64,000 bases of DNA from Moringa oleifera. Lineage: Eukaryota; Streptophyta; Magnoliopsida; Brassicales; Moringaceae. Of this stretch, positions 33,635-46,300 are shown piece by piece. Positions within the stretch are counted from its first letter, which is position 1. Every line of letters starts with the position of its first letter. Below the pieces are notes generated by a model. That model saw nothing but the letters and a program-made list of their open reading frames with translations, did no database searches and was not told the DNA's origin. Location: positions 1,488,001-1,552,000 of the forward strand of contig JAJFZO010000645.1 of the NCBI GenBank assembly GCA_021397835.1, read 5' to 3'. Made by a program: the position numbers and the translations under genes.

Positions 33635-36470
33635 TGCTTCTGGATCACTAAGGTGAGTTGATAGCAATTGGTATAAATAGTACCATGTGAACCACAAAAT
33701 CAATTAGCCCTTTAATTGGACTATTATGATTTTGGTTCCGTCTTTGCTTTTCGGGTTTTTTTTTTTTTTCATAACTATGTGTGACTGATATTCTTATTCC
33801 AAAATGTGCAAACTATTTAGATTTTTAATGTGAAATTAATGAACTTACCAAACATGACATGTTCCTATATGTGTCATGGTAACTCCATGTTCAGTCCAAA
33901 ATACCAAATTAATTTTGCAATTAATCAATAATTGCAATCTTTTTTCAGTTTTCATTGATAATTTACAGCTGCAAGTAATTAAGACCCTCCCATATTGAGA
34001 GATGAAGATTAATCTTTTTTTATTGATCATAGAATCTTGAGAAAAGATTAAAGATTTTCATTTGATCTAATATTGCGCTGATTTTATAATTTATTTTAAT
34101 TATTAATTTTATTAAATTAATATATGTAACGATTTTTTTAAAAATTTAGTATAATTTAAATCCGGCATATCGAGATGATTTTTTTTTATAAATTAAATTA
34201 ATTTAAAGTGTTTTTTTTCTTAGTTGATGTAACTGGGGCGAGAAAGTTCCTTTTGATTTTTATTATTGAAAATCTACAATTAAATTAAGCTATCACCACC
34301 ATGGATGCAGAAAATTTAAAGAAAATTGTCTAATTAATTAATTATTTATGTTTGTAAGAAAAGATAATTATTCTTTAAGTGGTGGGCTAAGGCATGAATG
34401 GTCTGGGTCCAAGGGCCATGGTTTGATGGGTTGATAGAAAGCTACAGAATGCACTAATGATGTATTATATTTTTCTCAAGAAGTAACCCATGTTGCTAGG
34501 TTCATAAGAAAAATAGATTATCTTTTTTTAAAAAAATATATCTTTTTTTTAAAAAGTGATAAAAAAAAGTTTATTCAAGTTAATTGAATATTTTATTGAT
34601 TTGAGCTATGTTAATTTTTTGATAAAATGATGATATGAGACCATGGTTTGATTCAAACTGATAAACTGAACTGTAATCATAAAGTTTTGAATCGAATCAA
34701 AACCAGTATAAATGGTTTCGATTTTAAATCGTAACTGGTATAAAAAATATTGGTTTTGAACCGTAACCAAAATTATTTTAAAAATAGTTCAATTATGGTT
34801 TATGTAAGTTTTAAACTGAAATCGAAATTGATGGTTCAAAACCGACGGTTCTCGGTTTGGTTTTTAATTAAATTAATTTTTAAAATATCAAAAAATTTAA
34901 TTAAAATAATTTTAATTTTAAAATATATATTTTAAATAAAAATATAATTATTTATAATTTTAATTTTATTAAAAAAATTATAATTAAAATACTAAATACT
35001 AATTTCTTTCGAATCAACTTTGAACCAAATCTGAATCAAATTAAAATTTAAATTAAACTTGAATAGAACCCGAAACTGAACCGCTTATGAACCGAAATCA
35101 AGCTTGAATCTGAACTGCTTATGAACCGAAATCTGAACCATTTTTGAACCGAACCTTAATCGGAATCACAGCTTAACGGTTCAGGTTCTGATTCATCTTA
35201 ATCATGAACCTTGAACTAATGATTCGAAATCAAAATCGAACTAAACCCAAATCATGTTCAGGTCTAAATATGAGATAATTTAATAAAATTAATTATTATA
35301 ATTATATTTATTTTTTAAATTAAAATCTAAATATAAATTATTAAATCTTTTATGACACTGTATCAAAAAGTAATTTATAACTAAATTTTAATATTTAAAG
35401 AATAACAAATTAAATTTAGATTTATTAATTTGATTTTAATTAAAATAAATTATAAAAAATTAAAAGTAACTTATTGTTAAAATACCTTAAAAATAACTTA
35501 AATGAATGATTTACTTTATTTCAAATATATCTTTTAAATTGAAACAATTTCTTATTTAAATTTTTTTAAAATTTTGATAGTATAATTTTAAAAAATATTT
35601 TAATACTTAAAAAAATTTAAATTTTTTTATGACGGTGGTTTTAATATTTATTTACATATGCAAAAAATTTAAATTTAAAATTTATTGTGTAAGATCTCAC
35701 TCTAGATGATTTTTAATCATTGAATTTTTTTGATAAGATTTTATTTAATCTAAATTATTAAATAAGTTAAATTTATTTTTTTAAATACAAAAATTTTAAT
35801 TAGTGATATGAAATAAATATTAAAATTTTATATTGTTTTTCAAGAAAGGGGATAGGCTAGACTTTTGATATTTCAAAGTTTTAAAAATGAATATAAATAA
35901 ATATATAGATTTGAATTATGTTTTTCTAAAACAAAATTTTAAATAATTTATATGGATAATTAAAAATTAAATTATACATCATTTTATTTTTATATTTTTA
36001 TATTAGTTATGTATTTTAATTTTATTAAACTTATATTTTATAAAAATTAAAAAATATTTAAATAAAATTTCATATTGATTTTTAAAATTATATTAATAAA
36101 AAATTTAAAAATAATAACTAATGAATCGAAACTTGTTCTAATTTGATGAATTTATTGGAAATAAAATTTATAATTTATTTAAGTTGTTTATGATATATTT
36201 TATAATATACAAATTTTCAATTTTTAATAATTGTTTAAGTTAAAGCTTGTTTTAAATCAAATTAAAATTTAAACATATAATTCACATAATAAATATATTA
36301 TAATTTAAATTTAAAAAATGTAATTTAAAATTTTCAATTTATTATTTTAATAATAGTAATAATATAATTTTTAATTTTATATTTTATTGGACTATAACGC
36401 GGTACTCACATTAATAAAATTTCAGATCTTCTCAAGACGAACTTCAAAATTATTATTATTTTTTTGAAAA
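33635..36470. other. Spacer between HIPP and the DUF7733-like gene, no gene seen
   Basis: The first 100 bp contains the HIPP promoter. The rest is AT-rich with a palindromic GGTTC-rich element at 34641-35275 and a plus-oriented copy of the dispersed AT-rich repeat at about 35440-35830. No coding exon is recognisable. Confidence 0.55.
34641..35275. mobile_element. GGTTC/GAACC-rich palindromic repeat element
   Basis: The left arm (about 34641-34870) is full of GGTTT-type words such as GGTTTTGAACCGTAACC and CGGTTCTCGGTTTGG. The centre (34870-35010) is almost pure AT. The right arm (35010-35275) is full of GAACCGAAATC-type words, that is, the reverse complement class. Inside the right arm GCTTATGAACCGAAATC occurs twice (about 35090 and 35128). 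Such GGTTCGGTTC foldback elements are widespread in plant genomes and are regarded as MITE-like. No protein is encoded. Confidence 0.55.
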
Positions 36471-37236
36471 AAGCAGAGGGGAAATGTTCATGAAGGATGA
36501 GATGAGCTCTGCCACCTAAACATAAACACAGGTACGTGTCGGACATGCAGTAGAGAGCAGCCAACGTGTTACGCTAACGAGACTACACGTTCCAAATGGC
36601 CATGGCTGCATTTTGATTTCAATCCTAAACTTCTCCATACGACCCCTTAGAATCGGTGCTTTCTTCTGGTTGGGAATCAATCAACACTTCGGTCAGTTAT
36701 CATCGATCCACTGTTCTCTCTTTCTTTTTCTGTACTTCTGCTATGAGTTTTCCTTCTTCTTCGTCTCCTTCTTTTCGCTTTTAATCTTCTTCCTGTAGAC
36801 ACTTAACCATGCGATTCTCAAGTGCTTTGAAGGTGATATTTGTACCATTTTCTGTCTAATCCTGAAATGATTCACAGTTGTAAATTTATATATGGATGAT
36901 CTTGAAGTGGGTAGTACTTATTTTCAATCTTTTTTCTGCGATTAATTTGATTTTGAACTTCATTCGACTGCTATATCTTTCAGATTTAGAGATCTCCATC
37001 TTCGCATTTTACCCACTGATTAATGTTCTTGTAGTGAACTGAACTGGGTATTTGTTAATTGGATCTGCTTTTGCTTTCTGATTTCTACATGTTCAAGCTA
37101 AGTTGTTCAAATTCGTTGTTCACAGATGCCAAGAACACTGAAGAATCCTTAAATTTCTGTTTTCATCCTCCCAAAAGGCTATTTAGTCTGATATCAAAAA
37201 TTAATCGTCCAGAGGATTTCAAGCAAGTAGACAGAA
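36471..37236 (+). promoter_or_regulatory. Promoter and leader of the DUF7733-like gene
   Basis: The GC content rises at 36480, with ACGTGT and ACACGTT motifs at 36530-36595. CT-rich leader-like text follows at 36700-36800, and a donor-like AAG/GTGATA occurs near 36832. The acceptor AAGTAG at 37221-37230 lies six bases before the ATG, so a leader intron from about 36833 to 37230 is plausible. Transcript evidence would be needed to fix it. Confidence 0.4.
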
Positions 37237-38133
37237 ATGTCTGGTGCAACTCTTGCTGTGGCTCCCCGGAGTGAGCCGGACAAGACAACACTTCCAGGGA
37301 CTAGACCCCAAGAGGATCCCCTCCGGAAGCAGCCGCAGCCTGTGGTGGGCGGCGTAATGGGCTCACTACGTGTTATAGAGCTGCAACTCGTAGCCTTCAT
37401 TATGGTTTTCTCAGCAAGCGGCCTCGTCCCTCTCCTCGACTTAATCTTCCCCGCCTTCACCTCCGCCTATCTACTCGGCCTCTCGCGATTCGCCTTCCCT
37501 TCCCATGGTCGCGTCAGCTCCGGCGCACAGGAGATCGTCCAAGGCGGCAAATTCTTCCGGTTCTACGTAATCATGGGGACGACAGTCGGGTTGTTCTTGC
37601 CGCTGGCGTACGTGTTGGGTGGATTTGCCAGAGGCGACGACCACGCCGTCCGATCAGCAACACCTCACTTATTCCTCCTTTCGTTTCAGATACTAACCGA
37701 GAACGTAATAAGTGGGCTTTCTCTGTTTTCTCCGCCGGTAAGAGCACTCGTGCCATTGCTTTACACAGTCAGGAGGATCTTCGTGCTCCTGGATTGGATA
37801 CGAGACGTGTGGCTTAACAAAGCTCTCCCTGCAAATGCTCATTTTAAGGTAATTAATCAAATCACTCGCTAACGCTCAACTTCCTTCTGTTCCCCGTCTG
37901 ATTAATCAAGCTGCGCGCAGGACGTTGCCTGGTTCTGGTTTGGGAGGAGCCTGGCGGTTGCCAACCTGTTGTATTTCTCCATCAACCTGTTCTGCTTCTT
38001 GATTCCGCGGTTCCTTCCTCGAGCTTTCGAGAGGTATTTCAGGGAGGCAGATGAGATTCAGGCGAAGATGGCTGAGGACAAGCGTTCTGCAGCTGCAAGC
38101 CAATCGCATCCAGCAGATAAGAAAGCTGACTGA
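37237..38133 (+). CDS. DUF7733-like plant membrane protein
   Basis: Plant-specific multi-pass membrane protein of unknown function, 274 aa. Exon 1 is 37237-37848 (204 codons) and exon 2 is 37921-38133 (70 codons plus TGA); the 72-bp intron is GT-AG in phase 0. Four hydrophobic stretches are visible: about residues 47-72 (starting at VIELQLVAFIMVFSASG), 110-130, 142-162 and 214-236. The N-terminal 40 residues are Pro-rich and hydrophilic. The C-terminal tail after about residue 240 is charged (READEIQAKMAEDKR). I assign the DUF7733 family from the ELQLVA-VFSASG block and overall layout, from memory of the family, so the family name is less certain than the gene itself. No catalytic motif is seen. 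Confidence 0.78.
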
Positions 38134-38339
38134 TTGGTTTCTGCTAATTTTCCCACTATTGTTAAAAACCTGAACCAGTTTCTTCTTTCTTGTGCTTATT
38201 TCACTTTTGGCTACAAAATGAAAAAAAAAAATGAATATTTTAAAAAATAAGAATTTTCTGTTAATATGAAGAATTGTGGTGGGTGATAATTTCTGTATTT
38301 TTTTATATTTTTATAATTTAAAATTAATCGAGGGTAAAA

Positions 38340-38720
38340 AAGAGAATTAACGGAGCGGGCTAATTGGAAAAGGAGGCACTCTTTAAGAGGCGAACTTGTC
38401 TTTTTCCGTCCGTACATGAGACTCGCACAGTGGCTTCGCGCGCCTCGAAAACTTTTAAAGGCGCTTCTGTTGCTTTTTGGTCGGTTGTCCTTATCGCTAT
38501 GCAGATTGAAAGGACCAATCTGCCCCTAATATCGAGACCGTCCGGTGGGGAAGAAGTGAAAACATTTTGGCTACGAGCGATGGGGCGCGTCTGTGCGGCG
38601 CTGGCCAAAGAAGTTTGGACCACTCGTTGTAGGTTACGTTAATCCTTATCTCCCTCTACCAAATACTCACCCAACTTCACGCGCCCAGTAGAGCGTAGGT
38701 GGAAAGGCTATTACTTTGCC
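38340..38720. other. GC-rich island open on both strands, no gene recognised
   Basis: A GC-rich island between the DUF7733-like gene and the next gene. A plus-strand frame (38364-38642, 92 codons) and a minus-strand frame (38360-38623, 87 codons) cover almost the same bases, which is expected from few stop codons at high GC rather than from two genes. Neither protein resembles a known family. The island could be a promoter or the relic of an exon. Confidence 0.4.
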
Positions 38721-39300
38721 TGCCCTATAAATGGAAATTAAAGTTGTTAAGGATGGCCATAATTCTTAAATGGTTCACTAATCAAATGTTCTTAGATCAT
38801 CAGTGCAAATTAAATCTATCATGTTAATTATTATTTATTATAATTTTCATTTTTATGTAAATAAAAATAAAGTAATGGAGTTATTGTAATGCTTCTGAGA
38901 TAATATTTTATTTGAATTGTGAAACAATTTATAAACTAATTGTTAAATATATAATATTATTTATTTAATTATTCATTAAACAAGCTTTCATAGCTAACAT
39001 AAAATTATTTTTAAAAATTAATGGTTAATTTCTTTATTTTTGATATTAATATTGAAAATTATCTTTATTTTTATAATTTTATTAAGAAATTAAGAACAAT
39101 AATTTTTAATTTTTTATATTATTTGTTGTACTTATTCACAGATGATTGAGTCACTTCCATTACAGTTTTCATCCATGGGTTGCTTTAATATTATTTCCCA
39201 GTTGAATAGGAACAAGAAGTTGATTAAGGCAGTGGTGGTCACGCGCGGGGAGGAGAGCGTGAGATTGGAGGTAGCAATTATTAACCTGGAAAATAAGGAA
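38721..39300. other. AT-rich spacer
   Basis: AT-rich between 38740 and 39130, turning GC-richer toward the leader of the gene at 39547. No coding sequence is seen. Confidence 0.5.
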
Positions 39301-39305
39301 CGGTG

Positions 39306-39307
<2 letters not shown>

Positions 39308-39336
<29 letters not shown>
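39308..39336. repeat. (CT)n microsatellite upstream of the Cys/Trp-motif gene
   Basis: About 14 CT dinucleotides, roughly 210-240 bp upstream of the start codon at 39547. It is the first of two CT tracts in the promoter or leader of this gene. Confidence 0.9.
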
Positions 39337-39338
<2 letters not shown>

Positions 39339-39466
39339 GGCTGTGGCCTGAGTGTACAGTGCTGTCCCTTGCTCACGAAGTAATACTAAAAAAGAGGAAA
39401 AGGACGAACCCTCAAACAACTTTACTCAGTCAAATTTACTCAGAAACCCTACCTCTTTACCATCGC

Positions 39467-39491
39467 CTCTCTCTCTCTCTCTCTCTCTCTC
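39467..39491. repeat. (CT)n microsatellite in the leader of the Cys/Trp-motif gene
   Basis: About 12 CT dinucleotides, 55-80 bp upstream of the start codon. A pyrimidine-rich leader this close to the start is common in highly expressed plant genes. Confidence 0.9.
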
Positions 39492-39546
39492 GCCTTCTAC
39501 CCATTCCGAATCCACCAGAGAGTGGAGCAAGAATCAAAAGCTAACG

Positions 39547-40368
39547 ATGAAGATAAAGAACAAAGGGAAAATACACCCATCTCCATCGTCGTCGTCGTCG
39601 TCTGCTGTTTCCTCTTCTTCTTCCTCTTGTTCTTCTCATGGAGACTGTTTCTCTGTATTGAAGCTCCTTCCTGCAGCTATTATAGCTCTAGTTTCAGTAC
39701 TATCACTCGAAGACCGTGAGGTTCTAGCTTACATGATCACCAGGTCCATGAAAACCACGACGACGAACCCTTGTTCTCTGGGTCGAGATTCAAAGAAGAA
39801 GTCCTCCAAGAAGCAAGCCACCCATAAACCCCCTGTCTTTGATTGTGACTGCTTTGACTGCTACACCAGCTACTGGTTCAGGTGGGACTCTTCTCCGAAC
39901 CGCGAGCTCATCCACCAAGCCATCGAAGCGTTCGAGGATCATTTAACCAGCGGGGAGAGCGAAAAATCCAAGAAAAACAACAAAGCGAAGAGAAGGGACA
40001 AGTCCGCTCGCCGGGTCGATGAAAAACCCACTGATGATCTGTGTAAGCCTGAAACGGCTGTTCCCGAGGTTCCATCCCCCATTCCAGAGACCGAAGACCC
40101 TGTTGCTGTTACTATTGCGGTTTTGCCTGCTGGCAACTCGTCACCGGCTGGTTCGCCGCGGAAATTGGGCGATTCTGTTGAAGCCGAGGCGAACGAAGTA
40201 GTGGAGCTTGCCGGAGTTTCACCTGAGATACCTTCTGAGGACGAAACATTGGTTGTACGGACTGCCGGAGAGAGCAGCCATAAGGGATTGGCGAGGAAGG
40301 TGTTGCCGGACGTGTTGGGGCTATTCAATTCGCGTTTTTTATGGAGTCTTTGGAGTCCGAATTTGTAG
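39547..40368 (+). CDS. Plant-specific protein of unknown function with a conserved Cys/Trp-rich motif
   Basis: An intronless 273-aa protein. Its one recognisable block is at residues 100-133: CDCFDCYTSYWFRWD followed by SPNRELIHQAIEAFEDHL. I know this signature from uncharacterised plant proteins; no biochemical role is established. The four closely spaced Cys could bind metal. Around it lie a Ser-rich N-terminus (residues 11-29, encoded by a TCG/TCT repeat at about 39585-39630), a hydrophobic stretch near 36-53 (LKLLPAAIIALVSVLS) that could be a membrane or signal-anchor segment, a Lys-rich run (140-152), an acidic/Pro-rich middle, and a C-terminus ending in LFNSRFLWSLWSPNL. The frame is open further upstream to a Met at 39352, but that extension runs through the CT microsatellite and is low-complexity, so I start at 39547. 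Confidence 0.8.
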   Translation: MKIKNKGKIHPSPSSSSSSAVSSSSSSCSSHGDCFSVLKLLPAAIIALVSVLSLEDREVLAYMITRSMKTTTTNPCSLGRDSKKKSSKKQATHKPPVFDCDCFDCYTSYWFRWDSSPNRELIHQAIEAFEDHLTSGESEKSKKNNKAKRRDKSARRVDEKPTDDLCKPETAVPEVPSPIPETEDPVAVTIAVLPAGNSSPAGSPRKLGDSVEAEANEVVELAGVSPEIPSEDETLVVRTAGESSHKGLARKVLPDVLGLFNSRFLWSLWSPNL

Positions 40369-43300
40369 GGAACCAATAAAAATAATATTTTCTTCTTCTT
40401 TGTTTGAATTTTTGAACCCAGAAAAAATCAAAATCCATAATATTTTGGTTACATTGGTGTCCCGCTCTCAATGCAAGCTTTTCCCTTTCCTGCTTTCAAA
40501 TGGATCCTTCAATCTCTTTCGTCATTAATTTGATTTGCACTCAATGGCCTGGACTGAGTACTCTTGCCAGCGGAACAGTCATTTTCTCTGTGGAATTTGT
40601 TTGGCTGTACATTTTCCTGGAAAATATTTTTAAGGTGCTGGCCCCCTTTTGGGTGTTAGTGGATGCAATGTATTTTCACTTGGGAGCCAAGTTTGGATAT
40701 TTGGTGAAAGACAGTTGAATTAAAATCTTACTCTGACCTGTAATATTATGAAATATCATGTAAAGAGAGATTATCATACTTAATAATTTAATAAAGTAAA
40801 TAATTAAGATATTTTTTATTTCAACATAATAAATTATAAATATATTGTTTTCATTTTTTTAACAAAAAATCCTAGATAATTAAAGAAGTGGGCCAATGAA
40901 ATGCGCACTTTAATAGTGTAGTGGATGTTATATTATTAATATTATGATACTAATTTCAAACTAAGATATGCATTATTATCATTATTGATTTATTTTATTA
41001 GGGTTACTCTTACTTTTGATTCCTTTTGAAGTAATAATGTTAATGCCCTTTTAGTCTATGGTTTTCTCTAAGCCCGCCAATTGAGGTTAGGTGCTCTGTG
41101 ATTCTTTCTTTCTTTTTAAACAAAATAATACACAGAAACTTTCATGGGTTGGGTAGAGAAGAAAGGCACCCAATGGGCGAAAATGAGAGAAGAGAAGGAT
41201 GAGCATCGTTATCTATGCATGAGTTGAATTGATGGCTTATCCCATTACTCATTCATTTATTACAAACAATAATAATGGACTGTTCTTGGGGTCCCACGAG
41301 AATCGGTGTTTTGTTGTTTGGTACTTAGTACTTTATACTTCATCGGGGGAATCCTATGGGCTGGAGGAGGATCCCATGTGCCCCCATATAAAGCTCATCA
41401 AAGGGTACCTACCCTCTAACTCCAAAGCCCATTGGGTGTACATCGTATGCCCTTAGAAACAAAGGGAGGGGGTCTCAGTCCATGCCCAACATGTTCATGT
41501 TGGGAGCTGAGGAAATTAATGGCGTCTTTGTCATCTGATTAAGGGTAGGTCATACTGTGTTGTTAGGGTGCATTGGTGCAGTGCAGTGTGTTTGGGAAGC
41601 CAGAAAATGTTAGGGGTCTCTATCTGCTATTTCAAATGAATGTAATCCAGTCATCCAGTGCAAAATGCTAGTTTTGTAGAGAAACTTTTTCCATATAAAA
41701 CCCAAACATCTTTAACACTTATTGGAACTCTTAGAATGTTATCTTATTATAAACAAACATTAAGTAGGTTACACTTATAAATTAGGCCAAAGTTTGATAA
41801 TGTTCTGGCAGCAAGAGATAGACATTTGATCCTTAAAGAAACGAAGAAGCTTTGTCTATTTTCACCAAAAAGAAAGAAAGAAGCCTGGTTTATGCATAGG
41901 TACCTGAGGTTGCAGTCTACATGAGGAAAAGGATGGGCACAACTTAATTTCTTTAAGACTTGATTGTCTCCTTCTTGTCTGTTTGCTTTGGACATGAAAT
42001 GAATGAACGCCATTAATGGATCAGCTACCACAAGTTTTCATAGTGCTGTCGACAATGACGATGATGATAGAACCTATAGGGTCGAATCAAATTATTTAAC
42101 GTTAAATCTTTTTACATTTGGACATAATGCTAAGATCTTGGAAGATTTTAATGTCAAGATCCTTGTTTTAATTGAACAATTTATAGATAGCAGCAAATGG
42201 ATTTCTAAGTTAAAAAGAAAAGAACAAGAAACTGCTAGTCTTTGGCATGATCTATCCGTTTCCATGCTGAAGCCTATAAGTTTATATATTTTTGTTATAA
42301 TCTGTCCCATCCATCACATGTCATACATCTGCCGAAGTTTGCCTTTTACTATTATTTCTACTTTTTGTGGCATCATTTAATAAGTTTTATGTAATTAAAT
42401 CTATTCTGAAAACAACTACAGTCTAAAGTGAGTGTTAATAGACTATATCATGACATCTATCAACATCATAATACCGCTGTTATGACACTAAATCAAACAC
42501 TCATCTAAGATGTTGACTCCACAAGATTTGATCTATTAATACAATATTTTCATTACAAGAAGGTCTGCAAAATGATTGATATAATCAATCCCTCACAAGA
42601 AATGATCATGAAAAAGAAAAAAGAGGACCAAAGTGGAGATCTCGTATGTTGAATAAGCAACATGGAAGTAGAAGTGAGAAGTCACTGAAAAAAAATGAAA
42701 CCATGCATTAAGCACTCGACCTAGGAGTCAGTCATATACTACCTAAGTGTAGGGCCAGGTGAAATTCTGTGTTATCCTCTTCTGGGTAGCCAACATGAAA
42801 CTAAAATACAAACTGTTTGAGCAGTTTGGTGCCACAAACATGATAACCAACTTTCCTGGGAGGCACCTAAGGTGCATTCATCCTCGGTCGACCATTCCTA
42901 CCATCAAATGTTCGCACACAGACCCCCAGCTGTGATGCGAATTCATGTTGGACCCATGGTTATGGTGATGTTTGTCATGATGCCTATTAACTCTGCTTTT
43001 AATATCTACTTTAACCAAAAGGTGGGGCTCCTCTTTCTCCCTCTGTTGAACAGAGGATTCTTGCAACCCAACACAGTCCAGAATCAGGCAAACAGAAAGG
43101 GTCAAACAAGTGCTGCATTATGGTTAGTCATGAATCAGGGTGACTCAACATTGTTGGGTTCATTGCCTCTAATGTTGAGTCCTGGGCTCAATTGATTCTC
43201 GACTGTTACATGGTGCAGCGCCATCCTTGATCATCTATTCTACCTTGTGGATGGCAAATTGATACCTCACACTTGTATGGTCATGGATTAACAAAATGTA

Positions 43301-46300
43301 TGCAGTAAGACAAAGCAAAGCCTGAATGGACAAGAAGTTGCACCTTTAATTTCTGGGGGCTCTCTTCAATCTCACTCAAGCGGAACACCAGTGAGACAAG
43401 CCATGCTCTATATCAGCCAAGTGTCATGACTTTGTATTTGCTTTTGCATGTTCAGGCCTGCTCACACTGTCCTGGAATATGTTAAAAAGAACATTGATGA
43501 TCAGACTAGTCCAAACTAGCAAGTTTGAAGCATCCCTAAGTGATGTCCTTTCCCATTGCAAAGGGAGAAGGCTCCCAGTTTTAAACCAATTTAGTGTTAG
43601 ACATGTCTTCAATCTAGTATTAGAGGGTGCTCCTGCTTTATGATAAACTACTCCTTTACTAGGACGATGTGTACACTATTAAATTACACAATTTAAAATC
43701 TTTAATACTCTCTACCTGCTTGCCTCTAAAAAAGTAATAAAAGAACATGTTACTTGTGCAGAAATAGTATTTACAGTTTACATTTGCTAGCTGAACTGGA
43801 TATTATTAATCCTGTATTCACTTGGTGTGATCAAGTGCTTATCAATCCAAAAAGTCAGATAAGTAGTTCTAACTCCAGTTCCCAACTCATGAGTAAAATT
43901 GGCAAGGAAGAGATACATTAGTTGCTTTTTTGCATTGCATGGTAAGGAAGGAGCTATTCCTTGCTAGTAAATACCAATCAGTAGTCATTGTTCTTCTTCA
44001 TGATCTACATCCTATACTTTAATTCCTAGGACAAATAATTATTTCCTTTTGAATCTCATTGCTATTCTCCACCAATAACATCCACTTCCAACAAATAGTA
44101 TCAATTAATTTATTCTGTGTAACTGACCCCAAAACCATGATTAAGCTAAACAAGAGATGGTTAATATCCATCGACTATAAGACTCTTTATTCATATACTT
44201 ATCCCCTCCCAGTCCCTTTTAGATATCTGCTCTCAACATAGGTATCTTCTTGTTTCCATTCATTTTCCTTCAACCATCATTGATATGGATCTAGCTAAGC
44301 TAGTTTATTCATATCTTGTACAGTCTGAGTAAGTGATCAAGCTCAAGCAAGAACTTGGATAGCTTAGCAGTCAATTTTATTCAAGCAGAAGCCTTAGTAT
44401 TGGAGAAAATGCAACTCTTAACAAACCAGGCTCACATTCTTTTCAAAGTATTTACGACATAGCTTTCTCACAAGGATTTTCAAAGATATAATTGTACTTA
44501 TATCTATAATAAATTATTAATAAACATGTAAAGATGTCAGTTGTTATCAAGGATGGCCCTGTGACTTTGTCTTTAGTTGTAAAACCATATTCTAATTTTT
44601 CAGCTCAGCCTTATTAATAAAGTTGGTTGTGGGGTACAATATATATTTCAAGAGCAACAGTCCTGATGTTCAGGATAGGTACTTCTCAGAGAAAACGTAT
44701 TCTAGTGAAAATGATATTGATAGAGAATAAGAATATGACTAGCTAACAATGAAGGAAAACTACATCAGACATGAAACTTGCTGTTCCGGAGCAAAGCTTA
44801 CTGGAAGCAACAGGATCACATAGAATTTCTAAGTTAACAGTTACTATGTTGGAATTCTAAATAAATAAATAAACGTCACTCTTTGTAAATCTGATAATTG
44901 TGTTGTGACAGTGGGCCCTTTACAGTGGTAAACAGATCAACAAGGTAATTAGCAACGGATTTACTGCTTTGTCAAAACATCAGATGTGACAACTGTTCAT
45001 GTAATGGTTTAGACTGTAGTGCTATTGCAACTAGCTTACTCAGTACAGCTACTTATGGTGTAAAAAGATGTGAGATACAATTTAGATTAAAAAAAAAAGT
45101 AAATATTATTGTAAACCATCAAGAATACTGTTTTTTCTAATCTTTACTTAAACGTCAAAATACCTCCAAACAAACCTAATTGATGGAAAATAACCAAATT
45201 AACCTTAACTCAAATTATTATAACAAAATTAAACATATTTTCGTTGTTGAAATGCCAAAAAAACATACACTGAAATTAATTCTACACTCCAAATAACACA
45301 ATTTAAAATACTTTTGACTCATGATTTATTATGAATTTTTCAAATTTTTGACAATAATTTTTTTTAAAAAAATATTTTCGATACTCAAAAAACTCTAAAA
45401 TTTTTTGTGATGGTAAGTTGAATAATATTTTACATTCATAAAAAATTTTACGCCAAATTTCATAGTGCATATCCTCAATTTGAATATCTATGATTTTTAA
45501 ATTTTTTGACAAGATCCAATTTAACTGTTTTCAATTAACCAGGGTGTGTTTGGAGAGATTCTCAATTCAAGATAAAAATTAAGAGAGAGCGTATACTTCA
45601 AAGTTTTAAATCATAGCTACCCTTAAAAAAATTATTCTCATGTTGCTTAAGTCACGAGCCTAAAGAATCTTTTTTGATCGAGAAAAAGTAAAAAAGGAAA
45701 AAAAAAATGGAGTTTACACGTACCTCCTACGGTGCAGAAGATCACCACAAAGGATGCTTTATTAAAAAAAGTACACTTTTCATGATGTGCTAGTAAATCC
45801 ACTTGCTATCCAGCTACAAAACAGAAGAACTTGCATGTTAAGCATCATTGAAGTATATTGACTATGAAGATATTTATCAAAGTAAATCACAGTTTATTTT
45901 TGTCCATCAGATAAGGGTCTTTTCAGCTAAAAATACCACACACAAGAGTCACTCAGAGGTGGACCAAAAAGCACAGTGCAACCTAACTTTTTGTATGCCT
46001 AACGTGAGAATGAATCTTCTTCATTGTCATGTTATCTTTGAACCCATTGGTGCCCGACAAAATATTCCCCACAGTCCCGCTATTTAATCTGGTCTCTTAC
46101 TACCAATTTCTGACCTGTAGTCTAGCTAGTATAACAAATGTAATATATCAAAATATTAGAGTAACACAGAGGGCATGTGGAGTGACATTTCCAGTTGGGA
46201 AGTGTGGTTACATACAATAAGACACAGTTGAGGCAAGCCATCTATCACAGCTCATTATATGCTTAAATGCATGTTAAAGCATAAATCCATGGGACATGTG

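Noticed and set aside
39352..39546. 65-codon N-terminal extension of the Cys/Trp-motif protein
   Set aside because: It runs through a CT microsatellite leader, is low-complexity, and the Met at 39547 gives a protein of ordinary layout.
42872..43195. Plus-strand 107-codon frame in the LAZY1 upstream spacer
   Set aside because: No recognisable domain, no plausible neighbouring exons in phase, and competing frames on the other strand.
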